The notes below the pieces were generated by a model. It was not told where the DNA came from, ran no database searches, and saw only the letters and a list, made by a program, of their open reading frames with translations. This document shows, one piece after another, positions 11,200 to 22,807 of a stretch of 64,000 bases of DNA. Source of the DNA: Azorinus chamasolen (lineage: Eukaryota > Mollusca > Bivalvia > Cardiida > Solecurtidae); assembly GCA_963576725.1 (NCBI GenBank), contig OY755243.1:73368106-73432105 (forward strand), in the 5' to 3' direction. A program made the translations under genes and the position numbers. Positions within the stretch are counted from its first letter, which is position 1, and every line of letters starts with the position of its first letter.

Positions 11200-11763
11200 G
11201 CAAAATTGCAAAACATCTTATTCTTGATATCAAAAAGCTTCACTGACATATCATGTTAAATACGTCAGACTGAACTCTATCTGTTGCAGTGTTCACTTAT
11301 CTAATTCTCGGAAGCTTTTGAGACACTAAATTGACCATGCATCAAACAGCTTGGATCCTGATGATACACTGATTTATTTCACTTCTTATCTCGCTCCAAA
11401 CTCTTCAGAAATGGATGTCAGGAAGCACTTAGCATGATACAGTACTTATGAACTTGAATTTTATTACAGGGAAGTGAATTTTTCTCCAAGGTCAGACCAC
11501 CAAACACCAGTACATGTATGTATCTCAGAACTCATCATAACCACATCAGGACTTCAGCTGCTTATGCTATTGGAGAAGACATTGCCCTGATGAAAAACAG
11601 ATAACAATGAATACATACAACAAGCTGATAAACTATCGCCATGAAATTAAATTTCATGATTAGCTTAAAAAGCTTGCTGAGACATGAAATGCACTACATG
11701 CATTTTGTGATATACTATCACTTGAAGCGTGGTCTGCTTCCTACGGAAACCAAGTTTTCTGTA
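11200..11763. other. Unique DNA with a faint P4 relict
   Basis: A P4-like CAAACAGCTTGGATCCTGATG lies near 11344. No coding signal. Confidence 0.4.
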
Positions 11764-12006
11764 TTAACCCTTTCCTTCATATAAAAGTGTTTCACACATT
11801 TACAAACAGAGTAGACCCAGATCAGACGGCTCCTATAGGAGCCGTTTGATCAGGGTCTGCTCTGTTTGCTAATGGAATTTGAAAGATTTGTTTCTTTACT
11901 TTCTAAAATGGCTACAATGTCCCAATATTTCATTATAACTATTTTGTCCATGAACATTTAGTAGCTATTGAAATTTAAAATAAACATAGAACAGGGAAAG
12001 GGTTAA
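11764..12006 (-). mobile_element. P1A MITE
   Basis: TTAA at 11764-11767 and 12003-12006 with clean CCCTTTCC/GGAAAGGG tips. Hairpin 11802-11869 has a CTCCTATAGGAG tip. Confidence 0.92.
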
Positions 12007-12009
12007 GTA

Positions 12010-12540
12010 CAAGCGACCTTGGCATTATGTCCCTCACTGTGAGCTCATAACACAGATAAAGGTTTCTGCAATACCTTATCAACTAACCATACAACAAGTT
12101 TCAAAGCAATTAACTTGAAACTATAGTAACCAACCACTATTTTGTTCATTTCTGAGTGACAATGACCTTGACATGACTGACCTCATAAGATATCTGAAAG
12201 CTATTCCTAAACCTAAGCCACAAACCCAAGTTTTGTTCTTATTTAACGGACATGAGTGACCTCATACTAAGCTTACTGAAAGCTATGCTAAACCTAGTCA
12301 TATACCAAGTTTTGTTCTTTTTGTAAGACCTGTCTGAATTCAAACATTTTGAATCATTTTGCGAAATGAACAAAACAGTGTTTATGAAAAACTATGCCCT
12401 GATATGACCTTTGACTTTGGTATATGACCTTGACTTTAATAAGTCGCCCCTTAAAATGTTCGCTTCCATAAGCTTGAAGTATGTATGTCATTGTGCAACG
12501 GCGACAAAGTTATCACCAACATTAAAGTTGGGGCAACTAA
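12010..12540. repeat. HT relict (TGACCTTGAC-type)
   Basis: Several copies of 'tgaccttgac(a/t)t' and 'aacctaa-ccaagttttgttctt' recur at irregular ~60-100 bp spacing. It shares the AGTTATCACCAACATTAAAG block with 26803-26998. Confidence 0.45.
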
Positions 12541-12549
12541 CCAATCAAT

Positions 12550-12794
12550 TGCAACCCTTTTCTCCATAGAGATGCCTTTAGTCGCCTTTGAAAACAGTAG
12601 CCCCAGATCAAATGGCTTCTGTAGGAGCCGTCTGATCAGGGTCTGCATGTTTGCTTTTGAAATAACTATCTATTTCTAATGTTTCAGCAATGGTAAAACT
12701 TCACCTGATTCATGATGCCATTATAAAAAATCACCTAATTAATATTCAGACAGTTATTATTTCTGATAAGAATATCCTTGCAGTAAAGGGTTAA
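12550..12794 (-). mobile_element. P1B MITE
   Basis: GCAACCCTTTTCTCC is the decayed left end and TTAA 12791-12794 the right end. Hairpin ~12590-12654. Confidence 0.75.
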
Positions 12795-13420
12795 GGATGT
12801 ATAAAACTGATGGATGAGAGCTGTGTGTCAGGTCTGACATGAACTTGAAGACAGTTTTCTGACGGGTAGCGTCAGTTTTAATCCTCGCCACCCTGAAGTC
12901 AAGGAATATTTAAAAAGTCTACCTCTTTTTTCTTTACATAAAACAACTGCAACAATCTTATCATGCAGCCAATCATGAACATTACAACATAAAACAATTA
13001 ACCAATCTGAGAAGCAAGCTCTCCATTTTTTAATTATCTTGCAATCTTCTTATACTTTGGGTTGATCCTTATGTCATATTTTCATCAAACAAATGACTCT
13101 AAAGACCATTAAAAGCCCTTTTACATGTTATCACATCAGGTAATAACACCACTAATCCTTGTAAAAGCTGCTGTCAAATGTGCTGCCATTTTAAAAGTTT
13201 TTAAATGATTCTCATGGCATGTGCAATTAGTCTTGCCTTCTCAAAGTCTATTTATAAGTTTCTCAGTGGTACAGAAAATCAACCTTTATTACTAAAATGA
13301 ACAAAACGATACGAGTATTTTGTACATTGTCATTTTTTGGGGGGCAAGTTAAATCCTTTATAGAAGAGCTGTAGATAAGAGAAAAAATTAAGAAATCTTA
13401 GTAAAAAATATTTTTTTGAA
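12795..13420. other. Unique intronic DNA
   Basis: AT-rich. No palindrome, open frame or splice-flanked exon that I can support. Confidence 0.4.
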
Positions 13421-13543
13421 AATTTCTCTGCCAAACTCTATCTTGCTGCTACTCATTAGAATCTCCTCAGAGAGGCAAACAGAGCAGACCCTCGGAGAGG
13501 CGATTCTAATGAGTAGCAGCAAGATAGGGTTTGACTGAGAAAT
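13421..13543. mobile_element. P6-type palindrome carrying a P1 arm in its loop
   Basis: Outer arms are TTTCTCTGCCAAACTCTATC and a mirror AAGATAGGGTTTGACTGAGA, with GCTGCTACTCATTAGAAT inside. The loop contains GGCAAACAGAGCAGACCCTC, the diagnostic left arm of P1. Confidence 0.75.
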
Positions 13544-14032
13544 AAGTGATTTCGACAGATCAGTAGCATCTTATCAACAAGTCAGTAACAGGTCAAGGGT
13601 AAACATGTTCTTGCTCCAATTCTTACCCGACTCACTCTTACTATCTACTGCTGCTGAAAGATTAACGACCTCAGATATCTAGACGAGACTGAAAGCTTTG
13701 TGTTGTTTTTGTAAGCATCACACTTTCACGGAATACCAAGCTTGATGATTACTTAAACCGTATCAAACCCTGCGAGATCTTGACAGAGATTTCTGTATCA
13801 GAATTTTGTGAGTCACAGACAATGAGCAAAAACTTGTATATATATCTGTAAACAAATATTTTATCTCAGCTAGCAGGAGCTACGACATATCAAGCAGCTT
13901 TCAATGAATGTATAGTTACTCACTTGAAAAAAGTCAATGACTACCACATACCTGCATAAAAAAACAACTTTCTCTGACCCTTTACACTATGTATGGTCCT
14001 TCTCATGCTGAATATTCCATCCCCTATGAATA
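13544..14032. other. Unique intronic DNA
   Basis: No repeat family or exon recognised. Confidence 0.4.
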
Positions 14033-14282
14033 TTAACCATTCCCTTGCTATTCACGTCAATATATCTACCTGTAAATAGTGAAGACCCAGATGAGACAGC
14101 TCCTGCAGGAGCTGTCTCATTAGGGTATGCACTATTTACAAGTTGATTGTGCAACCAGTGCACTCCACAGCAGTGATTGCACAGCGAAATACTTGTACAC
14201 AGTGAAGATATATGTAATTATACAATAGAGCATGGGTAAAGAAGGAGAAATGTATTTTAAAATTCAGCAAGCGAAGGGTTAA
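14033..14282 (-). mobile_element. P7 MITE, copy 1
   Basis: 250 bp from TTAA 14033-14036 to TTAA 14279-14282, ending AAGCGAAGGGTTAA. Hairpin 14071-14140 has tip CAGCTCCTGCAGGAGCTG. It is the reverse-complement relative of 61786-62035, same length. Confidence 0.88.
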
Positions 14283-14327
14283 TTAGCTGAAGCATTCTAA
14301 AGCTAGATCAATATTGTAGTCACTGAA

Positions 14328-14555
14328 TTATCCATTTCCCTGTTGTAAACTATGTTTATTCAATATTTCAATACCTACTGAATATTCATGGACAAAATAG
14401 TTATAATGAAATATAGAAGGTGAAACATGGCCATTTTAGAAAGTAAAGAAACAAACTTTTCAAATTCCGTTAGCAAACGGAGCAGACCCTGATTAGACGG
14501 CTCCTACTCTATTTGCAAATGCATGAAAACACGTTTATATGAAGGAAAGGTTTAA
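14328..14555 (+). mobile_element. P1A MITE with a collapsed hairpin
   Basis: The long arm is well preserved. Hairpin 14473-14516 lacks ~24 bp of the right arm next to the tip. TTAA 14552-14555. Confidence 0.8.
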
Positions 14556-14574
14556 AATGGCAATTATTTTCAAT

Positions 14575-14643
14575 AAATGTTCCTTTAAGTAGCTTTATTC
14601 AAAGAGGTTTGGTCTAAAAATAGTTTACGAGGGAATAGGTTAA
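14575..14643 (-). mobile_element. P2 end fragment
   Basis: Only the long-arm terminus survives (TTTATTCAAAGAGG, CTAAAAATAG, GGGAATAGGTTAA). Confidence 0.65.
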
Positions 14644-14979
14644 GCAAACAGGCTCCATAAAAACATGTTTCAGAAACAATTGCTAGAGTAGAAAATGAAC
14701 GAAACCCCGATATTCATGTATATTTTCCTTACTTCATTGATGTCTCTGGCTTTTGGCAAAAACAAGGAAATCCAAGAAACTGTGATAAGCGGATAGCTCT
14801 TCCTAATTAGATCGGACACGCAGACAGACGCCTCTGACATCAACACCACATTAAATACCTATCAGCTCTGACCTATACCTGATATGCCACCATCCTGGTA
14901 TCAAAACTGATGATAAATTCATCTTGCTAAATCAGGATACTCTGACCATAATATCCATTACTGAGAACAAATGAAACAT

Positions 14980-15212
14980 CTAACCCTTTACCTAATGAAT
15001 GTTCATGTAAAAAATAATGACATCATGAATATTCATTGGATTGATTGTTATAATAGCACATGGATACAGGAAGTTTTGGCTTTGACAGAAGCTTTAGAAT
15101 CATATCTTACATTGTAAGCAAATAGAGCAGACCCTGATCAGATGGCTCCTAGATAGGAGCCGTCTGATCTAGGTCTACTCTGTTTGCAAAGGCATAGAAT
15201 AATGAAGTAACC
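14980..15212 (+). mobile_element. P1B MITE
   Basis: CTAACCCTTTACC opens and AATGAAGTAACC closes. Hairpin 15118-15187 with tip CTCCTAGATAGGAG. Confidence 0.8.
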
Positions 15213-15301
15213 TTTATAAATATTTATTTAGATGGATTTTGTGAGGGGCATATGAACACCGAAATATTTGGCACTGCACAATACTGTTCCAAATAATAAC
15301 C

Positions 15302-15360
15302 AAACAGTGCATAACCTAATCTGACAGCTCCTACGTCTGAGCTGTGTCTACACTACTTGC
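15302..15360. repeat. P3-like palindrome
   Basis: CAAACAGTGCATAACCTAAT faces GAGCTGTGTCTACACTACTT. The tip is CTCCTACGTCTGAG. Confidence 0.45.
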
Positions 15361-15555
15361 AAACACATAAATATGCATCTTTGTCAAGTAAAAACGTTAA
15401 CTCATTAATAACATTAAACAGAATAAGTGAATTCACCGAAATATCTTGTACACATTAACTTTATCTGGTACCAAAAGCATTAACATTGTGGACAAATTGA
15501 AGGAGTGACTTCAGCTTCTGTGTTACTGGTACCCTTTTTAACGAAGATTTACTGA

Positions 15556-15813
15556 TTAAACCTTTTCCTAATACAAACGCCTTTTAACACAATGCAAACA
15601 GAATAGACCCAGATCAGACGGCTCCTATAGGAGCCATCTGATCAGGATCTGCTTTGTCTGCTAATGATATACATTGTACATGCAATATAGATATGATTCT
15701 CCAGTTTCTGCCAAGGATAAGAAATGCTGGTGTCCATGTGCTATTATGGCACTCTAATTAATATTCATGATGTCATTATTTCTTCCATGAAAATTCATGG
15801 AGTTAAGGGTTCA
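15556..15813 (-). mobile_element. P1B MITE
   Basis: TTAAACCTTTTCC on the left and AAGGGTTCA on the right. Hairpin 15594-15661 with an intact CTCCTATAGGAG tip. Confidence 0.82.
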
Positions 15814-16139
15814 GATCATTAGCCTGGCATGCTAAAGATGTTGAAAACCAAGGCAGTTTCCAAACTATCCACTGGTTGCCAAAATGTGTATGAATCTCTC
15901 ACCATTGGAGTACTTGTTTTGTTTCCTTGGTGCATAAAACCATTAATAACTGTCAGACGAGACCACCAGATGAACCAAGACTTGTAAATATTTAGATATC
16001 AGAAGCTATTGACATTCTACTCGCGTCTAAGCTTTCAGACACTGCAAGCCCCTTGATACAAGAACAAGTGGTAGCTGAGCCTGCTACACTAGCAGTATAT
16101 CCAGGATTCATTCCCAAAACAGACCACAGCAGAAAAAGC
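15814..16139. other. Unique DNA
   Basis: No feature supported. Confidence 0.4.
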
Positions 16140-16306
16140 TTAACCCTTTCCTCCATAAATACACCTTTTTACGCCTCTGTAAAAGTCACTTTATGAAACC
16201 ATTGTAATAAATAGAGCATTTGCTCCTATAGGAACAAAATGCTCTATTTATCACAATGGTTTCAAACTACAAAATTCTAAAAACTTTCCTTTTCTCTAGT
16301 TAATGT
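16140..16306 (-). mobile_element. P2 MITE, long arm truncated
   Basis: TTAACCCTTTCCTCC starts it. Hairpin 16195-16263. It stops at CTCTAGTTAATG, where a P1B copy begins. Confidence 0.78.
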
Positions 16307-16556
16307 TTAACAATTACATGCTGATCTAATTACATCAAGAATATTAAATTTGTTAGACTTTTTTTTTTATGTCATAAGAACACAGGAATGTTTGGCCATG
16401 ACAGAAGCTGTAGAATCAACTCATTTATTTCACTAGCAAACAGAGCAGACTCCTACAGGAGCCATCTGATCTGGGTCTTCATTTGCAAAGCGTATTTATG
16501 GAGTAACAGTCAATTCTAATGATTACCTACATGATAGGGTTTGACGGAGAATTACA
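16307..16556 (+). mobile_element. P1B MITE followed by a P6 end
   Basis: The long arm and hairpin 16436-16496 have ~8 bp missing on the left arm. A P6-type right end (GATAGGGTTTGACGGAGAA) follows at ~16530. Confidence 0.6.
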
Positions 16557-16833
16557 GTAAAAGGTTTACATCGAATTCCTACATACAGCTCTAATCTATT
16601 GAGTTGCATTAGTGACTCTGTTCTAGCGAAGACTCCAGGCAATTGCAGGTAGTACTGGAGAAGTTGTTACACCATGACTGATGGAGACATATATTAACGC
16701 ATTCTCCGATCAGGGTCTGCTCTGTTTGTTTAATATAATTCTTTAAACCAACATTGTCTACCATTGCAAAATGTTCCCCTTTTACCAAAGGAAAAAAATC
16801 AGTTATTTAATATACATTAAGTCTAACAAGCCC

Positions 16834-17042
16834 TTAACCCTTTCCTCCATAAATACACCTCTGTAAAAGTCACTTTTTGAAATCACAAAATTTTGCTCCA
16901 TAGGAGGAAATGCTCTAATCATCACAATGGTTTCAGAACTACATAATCCTAAAAAATTTCCTTTTCTGTGGTAAATGCTCCTTTTCGGTAGATTTATTCA
17001 AAGAGGATGGATCTAAAAATAGCCTATGAGGTCATGGGTTAA
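16834..17042 (-). mobile_element. P2 MITE
   Basis: TTAA 16834-16837 and 17039-17042. The hairpin is shortened and diverged (TTTTGCTCCATAGGAGG). Confidence 0.85.
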
Positions 17043-17059
17043 TTATTGAAAAAAAATCA

Positions 17060-17310
17060 TTAACCCTTTCCTCAATATTACAAATTAATGTCATAAATAA
17101 TGACATCATGAATATTTATTACTAACTTTTCATGAAGGTAGATGAAAACAGGATTCATTTGGTTTGATACAGAAACTGCATCAGATCTATAGAAATCCAT
17201 AAGCAAACAGAGCAGACCCTGATCAGATGGCTCCTACAGGAGCCGTCTGATATGGGTCTACTCTTGTTTGCAAAGCTGTGAAATGGTGTTTCTATCAGGC
17301 AAAGGGATAA
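17060..17310 (+). mobile_element. P1B MITE
   Basis: TTAACCCTTTCCTC at 17060 and CAAAGGGATAA at 17310. Hairpin 17203-17271 with tip CTCCTACAGGAG. It begins 18 bp after the P2 copy ends. Confidence 0.85.
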
Positions 17311-17569
17311 CGTATCAAAACATAAACAGTCTCCCTATTCCATTGAATAAACAGCTTTCGGCAAATTTAGGCCGAGGCTTCAAATGTCAAAACTTAGAAT
17401 TTTATGTATATTTCAAAGCTCACATAATCTTAGCTGGTGCCGCTCATAAATATTTTTTAATGGACCTTTGCATACAAAGTGGCCCTTTAAACAATCTCCT
17501 ATCCACAGTAAACAATGGCTAATTGGAAACAAACTTTCACTGGTAGTGTTTCTAGGTACAGATATAACT

Positions 17570-17785
17570 AAATCCTTTCAATGCCGAAAACAAGTGTATT
17601 GGCATTTGCAAACAGTGTAGACCCAGATCAGAGACATCCTAGAGGAGCTCCCATGATCAAGGTCTGGACTGTTTGTCATTCAAAATCCTCTCATAAATCA
17701 AACCCCTTTCTTATCAAATGGACTCTATCATTAAACAATGTTGGATTATTCCACTATGAAAATCCAGCATTCAAGGTACAGTTAC
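17570..17785 (-). mobile_element. P3 MITE
   Basis: AATCCTTTCAATGCC opens and ATTCAAGGTACAGTTACC closes. Hairpin 17608-17675 with tip ATCCTAGAGGAGCT. Confidence 0.7.
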
Positions 17786-17899
17786 CCCTTAAAAGACATT
17801 TAATTGCAAAGCAAGTGAGCCATGGTGGCCCAATGATTGCCAAACTTTAGTACACTGTATACAATCTTGATAACTTTCACGGAACAGCTTGAAGTCCCA

Positions 17900-18150
17900 G
17901 TGATAGTGTCTAAGTAACTCAGTGCTTCATCAGCATCCAGGCTCTTTTAAAGTCAAGAAAACAAGTTAACTGTCATTTGCAAACAGTGTAGACCCAGATC
18001 AAAGGGCTCCTAAAGGAGCCTTCTGATCAGGGTCTGCACTATTTGTCATTTAAAATCCTCTTACAAGATATACCCCTTCATACCGCAATGATTCTATAGT
18101 AAAACAATGATGGACAATTCCACCTTGAAAATTCAGCATTCAAAGGGTTA
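17900..18150 (-). mobile_element. P3 MITE
   Basis: Hairpin 17979-18045 with tip GGCTCCTAAAGGAGCC. The long arm ends GCATTCAAAGGGTTAC. The left border is uncertain. Confidence 0.75.
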
Positions 18151-18153
18151 CCA

Positions 18154-18370
18154 AACAAGAGCCGCGTGCGGCGCCTACACTCGTCTGATATGGTGCTTGT
18201 CCAGCTAAATTAAAAACATTGAAAACAATAAAGGGCCATAACTCCTTATGTAGGATCATTCCCCTCAATGAGATCTACTAACCTATGAAGTTTAATGTTG
18301 ATACCTCTTATACTTTTCGAGTAAACGACAATGACGACGCCTACGACACAATAGCTAGACTTTTCTTTGA
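18154..18370 (+). mobile_element. Short HT-like element
   Basis: AACAAGAG is followed by hairpin GCCGC/GCGGC at 18161-18172. It ends near ATGACGACGCCTACGACAC, without a tandem core. It starts directly behind a P3 copy. Confidence 0.55.
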
Positions 18371-18421
18371 AACAGACACTGGCTTAAAAAAATGATGTTA
18401 AAGTTAAATCCACCAGACAAT

Positions 18422-18669
18422 ATAACCCTATACTCCATGAATACGCCTTTCTATTCCTTTGCAAACAGAGAAGACCAAGATCAGACGGCTCCTATAGGAG
18501 CCGTCTGATCAGGATCTGCTCCGTTTGCTTACGGGATAATATACATCTAATTTCAGTTTCTGCAAAGAGTCAAAACTTTTTTAGTTCTTATGCTATAATA
18601 AATATTATGTAAATTAATATTCATGATGTCAATATTTCTTACTTGAATATTCATGGAGTAAAGGGATAA
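18422..18669 (-). mobile_element. P1B MITE
   Basis: ATAACCCTATACTCC and AGTAAAGGGATAA are the ends. Hairpin 18461-18528 has near-perfect arms and a CTCCTATAGGAG tip. Confidence 0.85.
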
Positions 18670-19060
18670 TTGAAGCAGGAACAAAAAAGAACATAAATAT
18701 AATATGTTATAGTACTACAGACATTACAAAAAGGAACTGTTACACCAGTGACAGTTATGACTATAACACAGCACCATACCCACTGTCTGATGACTCAACA
18801 AACATACGCAAAAATATCACCTTGGTAACCAAAACAACATACCTTCTTATCATCACAGCTGGCACGGATCATTTTAAAAGGCTTTTGTCCAAAATGCAAT
18901 CAATTTTGTATTACATAATAATGCAACAAAGTATACCCTGGGCATTCTCAGATTTGCCTTGTCATAATGCAATGGTTACTCTAAATATCCAAACACCCGA
19001 TCTCCCCTATCCTTCCTTCCAAGCTGAAAACTCATTTCAGTACCATCTTGATACTCTTTC
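18670..19060. other. Unique intronic DNA
   Basis: No repeat or exon recognised. Confidence 0.4.
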
Positions 19061-19314
19061 CTTCAAACAAAGTAGACTTAAATCAGATGGCTCCTGTAGG
19101 AGCCAATTCTGGACAGGGTTGCTTACAAAATTATAACAGATCCGACCATTACCTGGTAATACCAAATAATCATATGAACATAGTTATGCCATTAAAACAT
19201 ATTTACGATGTCAATATTTCTTAGGGTTAAATGAAACTATAATGGAAGAGCAAATGGTGCAGATATCGATTAACTCCTCACTATGGAGCAGTCTGATCTT
19301 GGTCTACACTATTT
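19061..19314. mobile_element. P1B remnant and P3-like palindrome
   Basis: A diverged hairpin (19062-19123) runs to a long-arm end with TTAA 19227-19230. It is followed by a separate P3-like hairpin at 19243-19314. Confidence 0.5.
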
Positions 19315-19483
19315 TCCTAAGTATACTTTTCGGGAAATTACGGTAATGTAGCAATTTCTTACCAATTTACATCTTCCGTCAAGATTCTCATTCCAAATGT
19401 AATGAATGTGGAATTTTACTACTTTTCATTACTCTCTCATCTCGAATAATATAGGCTCATTTACAGCATGGACCAGTATTTCA

Positions 19484-19731
19484 TTAACCTTTTCCCTGTT
19501 CTAAATTTATTCCAAATTTCAATACCTCCTGAATATTCATTAACAAAATAGTTATAATGAAATATGGAAGGTGGAACATTGTAGCATTTTGAGAAACTAA
19601 AGAAACAGATCTATCAAATTGCATTAGCAAACAGAGCAGACCCTGATCAGTCGGCTCCTAGGAGCCGTCTGATCTGGGTCTACTCTGTTTGCAGATGCTT
19701 GAAAAGGTGTTTATATGAAGGTAAGGGTTAA
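19484..19731 (+). mobile_element. P1A MITE
   Basis: 248 bp with TTAA at both ends. Hairpin 19627-19692 has lost 2 bp at the tip (CTCCTAGGAG), leaving a perfect 10-bp centre. Confidence 0.92.
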
Positions 19732-19914
19732 ATTTCAAAGAGTTACAGCTCTCTACTTATTTCACATTAGCTAATACAGAAGTAGTTAGAGATGCTCTTG
19801 AACATGATGTTTTCATTTTTGCGAACATTTCAGTTTTCCCACATATGTTTAAACGATATCATTCATAAATCATTTGTATACTGAATGTCTATCAAACCGA
19901 TTACCTAATATGGA

Positions 19915-20275
19915 TGGCTTTGCAAACAGAGTAAATCCAGATCAGAAGGTTCCTGCAGGAGCTGTTTGATCAAGATCTGCTCTGTTTGCTTTTGGAATAA
20001 TATAGATCTGACTCTACAGTTTCTGCCATGGCCCAAATTTCCTCTGTTCATAATATGAATATTCATAATAATGACATCATGTATATTTATTGGCTGATTT
20101 CTTATGATGGTAAAATGAACAACATTTTTTTTTACCACAGCAAAAACTGTAGAATAACTAAGATCTAAAATATATAGCATAAGCAAACACAGCAGACTCC
20201 TTTGGGAGCCATCTGATTGGGGTCTTCTTTGTTTGCAAAGGTGTGAAAAAGGTGTCTCAATCAGGTAAAAGCAGC
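19915..20275. mobile_element. Two P1B copies arranged head to head
   Basis: Hairpins at 19922-19989 and 20183-20236 share one stretch of long-arm sequence between them (20040-20180). This is probably two insertions with deletion of both outer long ends. Confidence 0.6.
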
Positions 20276-20403
20276 AGAGTTGTGAAGTTGTAACTTTTCT
20301 GATATAAAAACGTTAATGAAGTTCCAGCCTTAATGACTTCCCCAAACCACTGCTGCTCAAGCTTGGCAAATACTTGTAAATGATGACTTTCTGACATACC
20401 TGG

Positions 20404-20441
20404 AACATTTTTTGTCATGATGCAACATTTTTTGTCATGAT
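20404..20441. repeat. 20-bp tandem duplication
   Basis: AACATTTTTTGTCATGAT occurs at 20404 and 20424. Confidence 0.85.
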
Positions 20442-20511
20442 CAGCTATGTGTGATTTTCATTAGTTCTTCAAGCTTCATTTCGCACGGCATGTTAACATC
20501 CCTGAAGGGCT

Positions 20512-20772
20512 TTAACCCTTTCCTCCATGAATATTCATGTAAGAAATAATGATGTTATAAATATTATTAATACATGTATCACTTAGTTAAAATAGCACAT
20601 GGATACCGGAAAGTTTGGCCATGGTAGAAACTATAGAATCCTATCTATATCATATCATAAGCAAACAGAGCAGACCCTGATCAGACAGCTCCTATAGGAG
20701 CTGTCTGATCTGGGTCTACTCTGTTTGCAAAGGCATAGAAAGGCGCATTTATGGAGTAAATTTAAGGGTTAA
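20512..20772 (+). mobile_element. P1B MITE, complete
   Basis: TTAA 20512-20515 and 20769-20772; the element is 261 bp. Hairpin 20661-20728 reads CAGACAGCTCC on one arm and GGAGCTGTCTG on the other. The A/T pair is mirrored relative to CAGACGGCTCC copies. Confidence 0.93.
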
Positions 20773-20777
20773 ATTAA

Positions 20778-20873
20778 TTTTTCAGCAAACCCTATACTCT
20801 TGGTACTTATTAGACTGAGAGAAGTACTGTAATTCTAATGAGTTCCAACAAGATAAGGTTTGTAGTTGAAATA
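20778..20873. mobile_element. P6-type palindrome, diverged
   Basis: CAGCAAACCCTATACTCTTG faces CAACAAGATAAGGTTTGTAG, with GAGAGAAGTACTG in the loop. Confidence 0.55.
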
Positions 20874-20879
20874 TAAAAA

Positions 20880-21442
20880 CCTAGAGTTTTCCTACATACC
20901 GTATCGTCTCTAATAAACTCCCACAGGGGGCGTTACATTTTTTAAAATGAGCTTCATGCATCTTGATATAGTTGGTTACTTACTGTTAAATGAAAAGGCA
21001 GAAAGTATCAAAGGTATCTTTCTGTATTGCTTTCATACTGCATTAAGCTACCACTTGCATTTCGAAAAACCTATATTTCTTTATTTAATGGTTTAGATGT
21101 TTTGGTTGATCATTACTTTCCCCCTGGAAGCAAGAAGGCGTTTATTACAGTGGGGGCATGATTTATTAGGCAGAATACGGAACTCTTCTTATCAAACTTT
21201 GTGACCAAATCACTCAAAAGCAAAAACTCATAAATTGCCTTCCATTTGCAATGGGTGCAGATCAGTTTTTCATTTATAATGGAAGTTGGTTAGAATGGAA
21301 ACAATTTGACACTTAGAATTAGAATTCCTTTAGAGCTGATGACAAAAAAAGTTAATGTCTACATCTGATTTTTTTGGATGCCCAACAGAATCTAAAACAA
21401 ATAAATCTTTAGGATGCCCAACAGAATCTAAAGCAAATGGTC
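20880..21442. other. Unique DNA with a short direct repeat
   Basis: GGATGCCCAACAGAATCTAA is repeated ~37 bp apart (21376 and 21412). No exon supported. Confidence 0.4.
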
Positions 21443-21760
21443 TTAACTCTTTAGCTTCCAAATTTTGTCGTCTGCAAAATTTGTTGTCTGCTCCAATTTT
21501 CCATTTTTATTTTTCTTCACTTTTGTTTCAAGAAACAGTCACAGTAACAAACAGTTTGAATCCTGATAAGACTCCGGGTTACTCAGCGTCTCATCTAGAT
21601 CAAAACTGTTATAGATGGGACATTGGCAGCGAAAGAGTCTTACTCTACAGGCTCTGTCATCATAAAGAATTATTTTGTTCATAGTGCCATTATAAAAATT
21701 CAGTGAATTAATATTTAGAATGTCATTATTTCTTGCCTGAATATTCAAGGAGTACAGGGT
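21443..21760 (+). mobile_element. P4 MITE with a P1B right end
   Basis: TTAACTCTTTAGC opens. P4 hairpin 21548-21610 has a GGGTTACTCAGCG centre. The right part changes into a P1B long arm ending at TTAA 21757-21760, so this is a composite. Confidence 0.55.
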
Positions 21761-21860
21761 TAAAAAAAAAATGAACATTTTCATTTCATGATGAACCTGG
21801 CAATAATTTAAGCTGTCAACAAGTTACCCAACATGCCAGAGGTTAAGTAGATTGCATGCT

Positions 21861-22010
21861 TTAACCCTTTCAGTGCCAGGAAAGTCAATTATAAATGTCC
21901 TTTGCAAATAGTGTAGACCCAGATTAGAGAGATCCCCCCGCCCTTGTATATTCATGGTAAGGTTGACCTGTTTGAATTTTTGGAAAAGTCCACTTGAAAA
22001 TATTTTGCAC
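21861..22010 (-). mobile_element. P3 MITE, hairpin damaged
   Basis: TTAACCCTTTCAGTGCC, then TTTGCAAATAGTGTAGACCC, then a CCCCCCGCC break at 21935. The rest of the hairpin is missing. Confidence 0.6.
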
Positions 22011-22094
22011 ACTAAATATTACGGTTACGAACACATCTGCAACAAATCAAATTATGTTTTCTATCACTTTTTTTATCATTTGTCTTCAAAAAAG

Positions 22095-22220
22095 AAGTTC
22101 AGTGTCAGATGATTTGGAACTTGATGAGATGCCAATTGACTTGGTGTCTTATCTGGATCCAATCTGTTTGCTTATGTCATAATCTAGGAGCTCTGATCTG
22201 GATCTACACTGTTTGCAAAT
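22095..22220. mobile_element. P4 palindrome and P3 half
   Basis: A P4 arm pair lies at 22100-22170 (TTGGAACTTGATGAGATGCC; CTTATCTGGATCCAATCTG). CTGATCTGGATCTACACTG at 22190-22212 is an isolated right arm. Confidence 0.5.
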
Positions 22221-22351
22221 TTCGGTGCAGTCTCGTTTCCCCGGCATTCAAATTTAGTGTTAATGTTAACAGTCTATTTGTTAAAACATGCTTTCACTGA
22301 CATTCTTTCATCAGTTTGTTGGAGAAAATCTCCCAAAACACCTCCATGCCA

Positions 22352-22540
22352 TTAACTCTCTGCACATCTAAGTAATTAACATCTGCAAACAAACAGCATC
22401 TGCTATAACTTTTAAACTTTATTCTTCTTCCATTTTACCTAAAGAATTGCTATCTGAGTGTCAAATAGTTTGTATCCTGATGAGATACAGAGTTGCTCGG
22501 CATCTCATCAGGATCCAATCTGTCTGCATAAGAAATCATA
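22352..22540 (+). mobile_element. P4 MITE
   Basis: TTAACTCTCTGCAC opens. Hairpin 22462-22527 with centre GAGTTGCTCGGC. The right border is unclear. Confidence 0.6.
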
Positions 22541-22807
22541 TTCGAGGCAAGTGTACTCTAAGAGTGAGATGACAGTCTACTAAAATGCAGCAAATTTTTC
22601 AATTATGCAGAAGGTTGTCATGGCACAGGGAAAACTATTTTTTTCAATTATTTAAGGATTACCATGAAGATTCCTCTCATAAATCTTGATTATAATGAAA
22701 AATAAACTTACACTTAGGTAATGTCATGTTAGAGGTAAAAAAACAAATACAATTTCATTTACTGACAGATTCTGGCATGTAACTTGGAATTATAGTGACA
22801 CCATCAC

